Made by a program: the position numbers and the translations under genes
NCBI GenBank assembly: GCA_946406115.1
Contig: OX291557.1
Location: forward strand, 15,718,501-15,782,500
DNA length: 64,000 nucleotides
Reading direction: 5' to 3'
DNA from: Apoda limacodes
Taxonomy: Eukaryota > Arthropoda > Insecta > Lepidoptera > Limacodidae
The notes under the pieces: model-generated
The model's input: only the letters and a program-made list of their open reading frames with translations
Databases searched by the model: none
Told to the model about the DNA's origin: nothing
Shown: positions 15,101 to 27,100 of the stretch, piece after piece
How the letters are laid out: each line of letters starts with the position of its first letter
Position numbering within the stretch: the first letter of the stretch is position 1

Positions 15101-18100
15101 TGGTTACAATATTGTAATAATTACGTCAATTTATATTTATCAAGTAAAGTGATATTAGGTAGGTAAATATTATTATTAGTATTATTAGCTACTAGTATTA
15201 ATAGCCGTAAGCTATCGTTTACATGCAGAATAAACATTTTTTTTTTTTTTAACTTGCCTATTATAAGAAATAAATCAGTATACAATTGCGTTTCAAATAA
15301 GCTTGCCTTTTAACCATAAAAAGGGTTTTTAGGGTATAGTTATATTTTATATATCTTTATTTCTATATTTATATATATGTATTAATATATGTGTGTATAT
15401 ATAGATATATATATGTATGTGTATTTTATTATTTCTTTAATATGTATAAATAAATACCTATTTTTTATTTATATGAGATTTTATAAAGAGTACCTATTGG
15501 ACGCACGCAATAAAACAGTATTGTAATAAGTTTGTACATAATTCACTTGACGATTCGAAAGTGTTCCAAGAAACCCATTTGAATAAAAATAATTTGAATT
15601 TAAAACCGCTGCGAACAGCTTATTATTATTTTAAAACTGCAAAATTCTTATATTGTTAAGTTGTAGCGTTTATTTGTTTCATAGTGAGGCTGTGGAAAAT
15701 TTGGCGTTAGCAGCTTGTGAAGGCATCGACGGCACGGACAGCGAGCCGATACATAACACGGATGCTGATATACCAGACCTGCTCACGCCTATCTCACATT
15801 CCGGGGTCAGTGCTCAGAGGACTCAGCACGGCCTTAATATTGTATGACATATCGTTACACGATCGGCGCAAAAAAAAAACCATTTTGTATGAAAACATTG
15901 AACAGTATCATCTGTAGAACTATTATATATTTTTCATACAACATGTTGCTTAACGTCACTCCACGTAAGGTTACGGTATAAAATAGTAAAGCCATGCTAA
16001 GCCCTTAGAAGAAGTGTTAGGGAGTGGATAACTTGTATCATAATAAATATCATAACAAATATAATAAAATATGGTTTTACAGTGTTTAGGTTGATTAACC
16101 ATTTAAGCCTGTAACTTCGCATCGTAATAAAAATTTGAATGGCATTTTTCAGTAATGAGATTGCTAGACTTTATAGTATAAACAGTTATGTTGCAGATAT
16201 TTTGGGTTAGGTTCTGTTTGTTCTTAACCTTAAAAGCACAATAAAGGTTAAAATAATGGTGTTTAAAAACTTGGACTGACCACTCTCTACTAAGGCGAAA
16301 TATTTTATTTTGTCTTAAATAAATATTATATAATAATAAATTTAGTCTTTAAAATTATACCTTGGATTTAACGGTTTCATGCTGGCAGAAATTGGATTAT
16401 TTGAACCTGGTAAGCAAAAATTTAATTATCTTTCATACAAATTAGAACGAGTAATTAATTTGCCGACAACTATTGACTTATCAAAAGAGTGTAACAAGCG
16501 TTTGCGGTGCGCTGGTGTACAGGACACTTAGGCGCAGAGCGGCGAAGACTCTTCTTAGACTCCAATGCCACTTACTTGTCTTAAAGGTCTCAGGTCCCTT
16601 AACCCTCCCAAAGATGGCAGCAGTACATATAGTTCGTATAGGGCCGGACTTGCGACTTTAAGAGCAACCAACTTTGTCCCGAGGTAAAGTAGCCCTATTA
16701 AGTACATCGAGCTGTTTTTAGACGCCAACTTGACTTTATTTTCTAAATGATCTCGTAACTTAACGTTACTGAAGATGTTATCACTAAGGGTTTTAGGAGA
16801 TGGTGGAAATGGACCCCTTTTGTGTCCTGGAATAATTGAATCCACACTAAATGGGATTTTCTTCTGTCCCAACTTGGATATATTTGTTCAACGTGTTCTC
16901 AATTTTTAATGCGCATACCAATGTATGCCGTCGATAATTATATAATTAGTATATATTAGTGCTCCCTTTGTAGGGGTTAACTTAAAAAATGACGACAGTT
17001 TTCTACGTCGAATCGACGTATACTGAAGCTATTTCGCGCTGATACTACGATGATACATGTACGGTTGTTGTTTAGGCGACGCCGCTGGGGTGCCGGCGGC
17101 GGGAGCGCGGGTGTCGACGCGTACGACCCAAGTCCGTGGCGGAGCAGCAGTGTAGCAGCAACGAGATGCTATCGCTGCCGCCGCTGCACGCTGAAGCGGC
17201 AGATGCCCTCGCAGAATTGCCTGCGCACACGCTCAGACATCTCGTCAAAGGTAATACTAACACTCACGTCAAACAGAGCACGCTCCTCCACCACAGTGAC
17301 ACATATATGAAAATACAAATATTAATGCTATACACGCAAATAGGTAATGGTCACTAGTCACTAAATAAAAAATAAAATGGAGGTACGCGCAGTTAGATTA
17401 GACAATCTTAACCACAGTCAAATAGTCTACAGTCGGCCATCGAAGGCTTCTAGACAGAGCAGGCGTGAGGTGCGGTACACGCGGACCGGGAACAGAACTC
17501 TCCCGACTGGCCGACTCCTTCGCCATAAATGACTTTTACTGATTTTTCTTTATTGTCATCACATTGATATGAAATTAAGTCTAAAGTTTTTTTTATAATA
17601 ACTAAATGGGCCATAAATTAGTTTTACGTATCGTCCCACTACAATGTGGGTGTAATTAGTCGCATCAAGGGAGAAAGAAATCAGAATTATAAATAATATT
17701 CAATTTATATATTATAGGTCGACCGCGACGGACAAAAACAAGAGCTCCATCTCGGCCTATCACTGATCAATCACAAGATATAGATGAAGGTAACTAATAG
17801 TAAAATTAAAATCCTTATACTGTCTAATAATTAATTTTTTTTTCACAGTCTAACTTAAAATAGAAAGTAAGAAACGTCATTAAAAGCGGCACTGATCTAG
17901 GTCCTACTGATCAGAAGTTCAAAAGCCCTTAGGACAGTTTAAAGAAAGGTTGAAGGGAAAATACCGTAAATACTAATGATGGCTATCGTACTAAAAGGAA
18001 CAATTCCTTTTTTTTATAAAATAAGTAAAACTACATTTCAAGATTTTGGATAAATCACCTGGCTAAGCCGGAAATGGAACCTGTGAATTATAAAAAGTAA

Positions 18101-21100
18101 TCATTATTTTATGATATTGGCCGAAAGTGTCATGTCTAAGGATAAATTACAAAAACAAAGATTTAGTTTTTCAAATCATGTATGTGTTACTTAGGTTTGG
18201 ACGAGTTTTGGCGCGGATGCCGCACGCCGCCGGGCAGCGAGGAAGCGTCGCTTTCTACGCGCACGCCGCTTACTTCGCGCTCGCTACACTCGCTCTCTTC
18301 GCTCGCGTCACCCTCACCGCTTCGACACTCACCCACGCTACAGCGCGACGACACCATGTATGAACTATCAAATAATATTGGAGGTTTTTTGATCGTTGCA
18401 CAGGCCTTTCCATCGAGAAAAGAGGTCTAGGTGATAGTCCACCATGCTAGCCCAGGATGAATTGGCAGACGTTGTCGAGCTTGTGGTCACCAATAATAAA
18501 AAGAGATTAGTTTTGTAAATTCCTTTTTTTTAACGACATTCATCAAAAGTACTTTTTCATTATCATTAGATTTTTTTTTTATTTAGCCACCGAAAGAATT
18601 TAATTACCTTGGCTATTATATGTCTTCTTCTTAAATTTTCAAAAAAGGTTTTTCGTGTATAGGCTAGACTTTCTGAATTTGCCGTTCAATTTTCAGTTTA
18701 AGATATTAAATCTGGGTGATTTGCATACATAAACCTTTTTAAAAAAAATTACAGAGGAAGAAATACCACGTCATATCGCAGCTACTTGGCGACCAGTATT
18801 TGGTTGTTAAAAAAATAAGAAAAAAAAAACTAGTTTGCACTAGTCTAAAACCTCATTAATTCGCGTCAAGGTTGAAGATAGCGCCACGTTGAAAAGAAAA
18901 TCTTAGTAAATACTTGATTTTATCCAGCTCATGCCTTAAAAAAGTTAGTCAACTCGCCAACCAGACATGGCGTTGACGTATCAATTAAAAACAAGAATTA
19001 AAATGATGACATAAAAAGGCCAAGTATTAATCATTGAACAATATTATTTGCCTTGTACAGATAGCTTTTTTTACGAGAAGAAGTAAGTGAGTCAGAAGTG
19101 TTCACCTATGGGCCGAAAGCATTAGTCATAATATTGTAAGAAATAATTCAGTATATATCTTACAGGTACAGTGTGACTTCAGGAGAGAGTACGCCCGTAT
19201 TATTGGAATGCGGTGAGTTGTAATCATAGACGTAGAGAAATGGACAGCGCAATTCATAGCCAGCTGTCAAAAAAAAAATGGTTGCAAAAGTGTAACAGAG
19301 ATGAAGCAAAACAGTTGTGTCTTTTCTAAAAAAAAAATACCACGGGTTAACTTTGTCTCTTTCTAAAGTATGGCCTATTTTGCCAGGCTATTGCGCAGTC
19401 CATAAGACAGAACACAGAACTCGAATTCTATGGTTGTAATACTAACTTTATACACCTTAATTTTCAAGTATTAGAACTTGAGACATAAAATCTTGCGTTT
19501 TCAGAAGTGTCCCGTTGCAAATCTTCCGATAACGTAGGCTTTAGAGCGGCAACCACCAGCCCGCCACCTTCACGGTCTTCCGACAACGTCAATACGATGG
19601 GTAAGCACAAAATCGTACCTTAACATTGTGGCTTATATTGTCCTCGTCCACACTGCCATTGGAAAATGTGCTCACCTGCTTAAGCCGAGGTTTTTTCGTA
19701 TTAATCATTCATCAAGTGCTAAATACTTTTTTGGGTGTATTTTTATAAAACTGGGAAACGCTAATTGTTTAATTTGTAATAAGGTACTTGCTAATTTTCT
19801 ACGCGATACGCACTAAAATATATATGAAAACCAAAAGAAATATTATGAATATTAAATCTGAATTTTTCTAAGTAATTTTTTTTTTCAAATATATCACAAT
19901 TTCTAGTGACTTATAAAGTCCTGGTACACTTATCTTATAAATACACAAATCTTCATAGAATTAATAAATACATAGTATTTTTTTGGAATATATTTACAAC
20001 TACGATGACTTATAAAGTCTTGGTCTTACAAATATTCATACAATTATGTAATACACGATAAATACATATACATAGAAAAAAGTCAATTTATAAAAAACAA
20101 TCAACCTTGGGAATTTATTAGCTGGATAATGATTCTGCCGTTCACAATTTTAAATAACAAATTCTAAAACACATGATTTGAACCAGTGCAACACGACTTT
20201 TTGCCATAAAATACTAAACCAAAAAATTACTACAAACGAGACGGAAAGGTTTAGTTATTTATCATACAAGTATATTATTATAAATACAAAATTTCGTACA
20301 CAATAAATGCAGTTCACTCAAGTGTGCATTTTTTTATTACTGCTAGATAAGGTAACGTCGAATAGTCTCTAGTTCTTTACCTTTACTCGAATAATAATTG
20401 ACCTTCAAGAACGACAAAATTAATGAATAATACTAATTTAATTAGATTGCTTAAGCGTGCATGTGTGTGGGTGTCAGTGTAACGTGTTTGGTGACGTAGG
20501 GAACGGGTGTGCGCGCGCGGCTGGCAAGGCGCGCCCGTGGTCTGTGGCTGGCGTCAACCCGGACACTAGCGCCGTCTGCACCACTGGTGAGCACCTTTAC
20601 TATCATCTACGTCAGCCTTTCTCAAAGTGTGCTCCGCGGAGCCCTGAGGCAGCTGCGAGAGTTTCGCCATAATAATATCAATCTAAATCATCCATTAAAT
20701 TATTGCTTGGAAAGAACAGCTTCAAGGCGTAGTACCTACCTAACTAGCGCCGCCAAAAGATATTGTTAATTTTCTCTTTTTACAAAACACATTTTAAAAT
20801 TTTTTCAAATCAATTATTTAGGATTAGGTATTATCTATTTTTAGAACTTTTTGTATTGTATCTGCAATGATCTGTGAGTGATAGATAGCGTTTCTGCTAA
20901 AGGTGGCCGTTTTTAGCAGAAATGCTATCGAAAACTCACAGATATATTCTAGAAACGATGTAAATCCTTTTAAAAAAATAGTTTATAACTAGTTCTAAAT
21001 AATTGATTTGTAACATTTTCAAAATGTGTTTTGTAAAATATTTGAAGTTTCGAAAGGGTTCCATAGTCAATGTTAATACCTATAATAGACAATAGTTGTT

Positions 21101-24100
21101 CAGCTGGCAATTTTGTAGGTTACAAAAAAACACCAAAGAAACTACATTTTGAAAAGAAATTTGACTGTCAACAATTTTTTTTTTCAACACATTTGCTCAA
21201 AAAATGCATTTACGAAGCTTAAGTTTAAAATTACGCACCATACAACAGAACGTGCTGTAAAGGTACTCTTACATAACTGCCTGTTTTACCGCACGCTCTG
21301 TTGTATGGCGCCGTGCGTATACTTTACAGTTTTTTTTAAAATTTCGATCGAACCACCTTGGAAGCGATTTTGATCTATATGTTTGACTGACTTTAATACT
21401 AAAAGAAAATGAGACGAAAGATGCAGTTCTTTACGCCTCATTCTCCCGTTCAACATAATACATGTGAAATTAAAAATGTCAGTCAGTCAGTTATGCTATC
21501 AAAGCAGCACTGAATTTCAATAATTGTTCAAATTTTACTATTAAGTTCCAAAAGTAATGACCTATGTGTATAATTTCTTATTTGCTATTAAAAACATTGA
21601 ATGAAAAAGCTTATTTAAATACCTATAAATTAAACTGTTTTCTCGCTAATGTGTTGAAAAACGTATGATATTCGTGTGGAATTAATATTTACAAACTCGT
21701 GACTATGGTAAGCATTACATTCGTCCACTCGTTTGTAATAACCAACTTACCGCACTAATATCATAAATAACTATTACGGTATAAGACGTAATACCTTATT
21801 TTTTTTTATTTTATGGCTAATATTTTATGTTAGCATTTTGCTAGAATTCTAAATTTTCTGTTATAAATCTTAGAAAAAAAAACATGTAATGTATGGAATT
21901 ACTTATGCGTAATTAAAATTTTAATCACTTTTGCATGACTTTAACTTTCTTTTCCATTGCTAATTAGAAATAGTAAAACAAAAATGGATTTATGTGCGCC
22001 CTTTTTTGTTTGTGACATCTAATAACTTAAAGAGTTTTCGATATTAATAACTAGGTCATGTTTTTAATAAAACTTGTTATGATGACTGTCCTTTCTAAAT
22101 GTGTTGTTAGTATTGTGTTGCTAACGGTACATTGGTGGTGGTCAACAGAAGGCGTGGAGGCTTGCGTCGGCGGTAGCATCGTCGGTATCACGCCGGGCGC
22201 AGCACTAACCAGTAACCACCTTTCAGACGCTATTCTGTACTGAGCGATGTCTAGTCCTTGTCTGGTCTGCCGTTTAGGTAAAACGCGCGCTCGCTGCTTT
22301 CACTCTGCCATAGTACAAATAGAACAGTAACATTCAAGCGTACTGAATACGAGTCAACACAAACCACACGCCATTCATACCCTCGCTCCTACACAGTTCT
22401 TATTGCTCTCACTAACGGGTCATCCATTTAATACTACACGCAAATTACCGTAATATTAGATCCCCTCCCTCCTTGTCACACTATTTTTCCAATTTATGTA
22501 TGAAAAATGACTGTCACACTGTTTTCAATTTACTTTGTGACATGCGTGACGCAATAAACAGATAACACCTAAGTCAATAGAGACCCTCCCACGTGAAAGT
22601 AATTATTTTCAAGGATAGCCTGAGTTAAAACACTGTTCTATTTGTACTATGATTCTATTTTCAAATACAATAGCTTTTCATTTTCGCGAATTATTTATGT
22701 TTGAATGTATTTTATATATAAATTCAGTTTAAAAAAAAAATCCCCCGAAAAAGATTAGTGTCCGTCAGAGACCCAATTTTAGGCCTTTATATTCATGTGG
22801 CCTAAACGAGATATCTGTAGTTTATTTTTATCGGTATAATGTAAATCAGTAATTATAAAAAAATGTAAGGTTTTCAAAACTATTTAATGTATCATTCGTT
22901 ATAAGAATATCTCAAGTAGAGCTATTTTATTTGTATTGCATGTCTATAATCAATTGAGTCGCTGCATGTAGCGTTAACGAAAACAATATTTTATTGGCAG
23001 TTCATGTTAAGCGGCTGTGACATATGTGTCGTTTAGTTCATTGGCTGAACTGTCAATGTATTAAGTTGGCTTAATTTGAATGATAGACGTCGTCAAAGTG
23101 TGCATGTTGCTTGGCTACATCATTTATTAACATGTCCTTTTAGGGGACTTTGTAAGTTCGTCGAGACTTCCGGACACGTGATAAATGTAATATTATAACT
23201 TCTTCTTTTTAAAAGCACCAGAGTCTCCTTTTTTATATATTATATGGTTTTCAACTATAACCAGGGTTATAATATTACTACTTACCAGTATTCCGACTTA
23301 TGTACTTGCGCAGGCCAACGATCCCCCCTTGCGTGAAAGCGAACGGCAGAGTCGGCGAGCGCAATCACAGCTATTTAGCGCTCTCTGTTCAAAAGGGGTG
23401 TTACGAACGTGTGCGATTTGAGCGCAACTAACTCTCGTAAATTCACAATGGTTTACAGAATATATTCTGTTTATAATTGCATGCCATATAAATAAATCAG
23501 CATGGGGGATGCTGGTTTTGTTTATTATTGTAAACAACTGGAAGCAAATTTTATGCAACATTTTAGATAATTGTGTGGTAATAATATTGCTGTAAAACTA
23601 CGATACTTTGAAAAAAAGGTCTAGTTTAAATCCCGACCATGCTCTTGCTTTTGATTAGAGTTCCTACTCACGTTATTTATTGGCATGGGAATCTACTACA
23701 TACAACTACAAATTCAATAACAGAACGTTAGAAAATGTCAAAGTCGAAAATTTGTCGCAAATATCTAGCAGTTACACTTTTGTTATCATGATTCTATTAT
23801 CTATGACATTTGACATAACACACGGCATATCTGTTAAGCAAAGGTTGAACCTTGTAGATACAATACAACGGATACAATACCTATATACTTTATTTATAAA
23901 TACATACATAAATATTACATTTAGAAAACACCCAGACTCGGGACAAAGACATTTTTTTTAATGTTTCATGTTCACCACATTTGCATTCCTCTACGGGGAT
24001 CGAACCCACCTCCTTAATTTAGCAAGCAGTGCAGTATTACTCCCAAACTCCCAATTGTGCCACAAAGGCAGTCTATCAACTATCAGTAATAGTTATCATG

Positions 24101-27100
24101 TATTATTATTTCCAGCTTTTCCAGACGACGTCCCACTTTTGACAAACTGTATTTTGTAATTGTGTAAAATAAATATAAAATACTAAAGAACTTTTTTTAA
24201 AACTTGTGAAAACCCTGTCTCTTAATTAAGTTTTGGTGCTGATACCTACGCGGTGGCGGCATGTGTTTGATTACAACGGACTCGAAATACTGGCACATGA
24301 CTAAATAACCTACAGACTGATAGCTTCAAACAACCGGCGCTAGCGAGAGCACTACTACAAGCACGGGTATGTGTGCGTGGCCTGTAACTGACAGGGCGAA
24401 CGGGGTGAGGACTGGCGCCTGCTAGAGTAAAAACCGGTTTTAACTGGCTCAGTGAGCGTGCGCATCTCAGGGCTTCGTGTACGAGCGATTTAAATTATAG
24501 TTCTTGTAGTGTTTGCTATCGATTATTGCAAAGCCTTTTAGAAATGCCGAATGCATGTACTGTGTGTATGAACAATTCTAATAAAATAAAGGAAATTTCC
24601 TTTTTTACATACCTAAAAGATCTTGACAGGTATTTTTTTTATACTTAGTTGGCTAAATAATTACTATAGGAAGGTGAATCTTAAAAAACGTAGGTAGGTA
24701 CCTACGATAATAATGAATAATAATGATACATATAAACATGCATATATTAATGTATACGCATAAATCTGCATTCTTATATTATTGGTACCTTCCTACTGAA
24801 TACAAATAAAATCAGAGATTTTTGTTAGAGTTCCAGAGCCAAATGGCAAAAAGGTTCCTTATAAATCCATCATGTCCATCCGTCTATCCGTATGTCACAG
24901 CGTTATAATTCCGCTATCTTTGCATATATAGATTGTGATGAAAGTCTTATGTGAACCGCCAAACAGATTTGTAATGAAATTAAGAAAAATTTTTTAGGGG
25001 TAGCTCCATACATTGAACTGAGGGACGAAATCGATATCCGCTATCTATTGATTTAATTTATTAAATTTGTCAGTTGACAACCCTACCAGTTTAGGTATGA
25101 TTCTTTTAACGTTGTTCTAAGCTATCGGTCTCCTGGGTTCTTTAGTCATGTGATACTGGTAGGTAGTATTAATACTGTGCTATAACATCCATGACGACAT
25201 ACTCATACGATGATATCATAAAATAGTCAATGAATATAATAGATAAATTGTGTGCGTGCGTATAACCTAGTTACAATTTAGCCCATGTAATAGTAGTGCA
25301 TATAGATAGGAGTAGCATATAGTAGCTAGTTTTGCATGAAGGCCAACTTACATAAAAGCATCAGAAGAACATATTGCTATGCATCTAAACATAATATTAT
25401 GCTACTGCATGATTTTGCTATGTGTTATCTGTATTTCTCTATATAGGTAATATTGATAATCTATTTAACGTTGCATGAATTTAATTTATTGTACTATATC
25501 AGAAAAACACCCATAAGGGGCTGAGTCCAAAATCTTAGTGTTACCACGGTCTATAAATTGACAGTTCTAACACCGGTTTCCGTAAGGATACTCTCGGGTT
25601 AGTGTTTAGCACGGACGCGAAGCAGGAAGAATTTCGTTCAATGACCGGTCACTATTTGTCTCTGTTGCACGCGCATAATTATTTGCCGTCACGCTCGCAC
25701 AGAAGCGATGGCCAACCGCTGTCACCAGAAATTACTACTATTTTGACAACTGACACAGGCTAAAAAGTAAAAGGTCAATGTACAAAATTCTTGGTGCTTC
25801 GCGTCCGTGCTATTACACTAACCCGAGAGTATCCTTACGGAAACCGGTGTCAGTACTGTCATTTTATACAAGCAAATGTCACTTTGACATTTGTGACGTC
25901 AGAACATTATCGAGGTTGGTTTTAACACCGATTACGCGGCTCTAGAGTTTTCGAACGAATTAGAAGTAGTGTTTTCATCCGGGGTTGATTCCGAACGAGA
26001 CAGTGTTCAGTGTCAGCTCTAACATCTGGGTTAAAAACCGAACGGCCCCCAGCCAATAACATACTGTTTTTTCTCTCTCTGTGTTTATTTGCAATAAAGT
26101 GTATTTCAATCATTAATTCATAGTTCTCAAATTTTTACACTTTTTACATTCCAACAATCAACATAGTTTACTGCACTTTAAAGTTAATTGTTTTTTACAC
26201 AAACTTTTATCTTACAGGTTCAATGTTACGAGATCACCCTCTAACTCCAGGTTTGTACGTTGTTTTTTATTCTTTGGCCATAAATGTTTCGATCTATCTA
26301 AATATCTCTTTCAGAAGCATGATACTTAAAATGCAACCATGTAAGCTTATCGTAAAAAAATACTTTACAGTGCCACAAACTTTTCTGACCTTCTGACTTT
26401 GGATGTTTAGTCGCTAATGACGTTTTGATTTTTCACCACCGGGTCAGAAAAGTTTATTGCACTATACTACACTATTTTTGACGGAGAATTTGGTCAGGGG
26501 AATTAACTTGCCCAAAAAATGACGAATTTTTTGTTAAGTTTTATCCACCAAACGAAAAAAATCGAGATTATAGTTTTATGCATGTCTTCAAGTAATATAT
26601 TTTAACAACTCCAAATGTGTTTTCAGAGGGGGCAGAATCGTAATGAGTACAAGAGCCGTGCTGTGAAATTAAATTATGATAGTTGGACAGGGTTCAACGT
26701 TGTCATAGCAATGGGGTTTCTATTCTTGGATGCTCACAAATGTGCCAGATTTTTAACGATTAGATACTAGTTACATAACTATTAACTCATTTTCACATAG
26801 AACTCAAAGCTACTTTTCCACGAAAAGAAAAATCCATGTGTATTGTAAGTAATAGGACAATTGAGATTGGAGATATCACGTGTCCATTGATGTATATCCT
26901 ATGTTATCCTAAGTTATCTATACGCTTTCGAAAAACTAGTTTTAATCCCTCCTTGTGAAAATTCCCTTAAAACAAATTTTGTATTGTGCGCAGCTTTTCC
27001 GTGAATAAGTTATAATATTGTGTCACTCATCTGGGAATCCTAGTCGATTTCTATTATAAATAACAAAAACCAGTTTAAAACTTGTATTTAAAACTATGGT

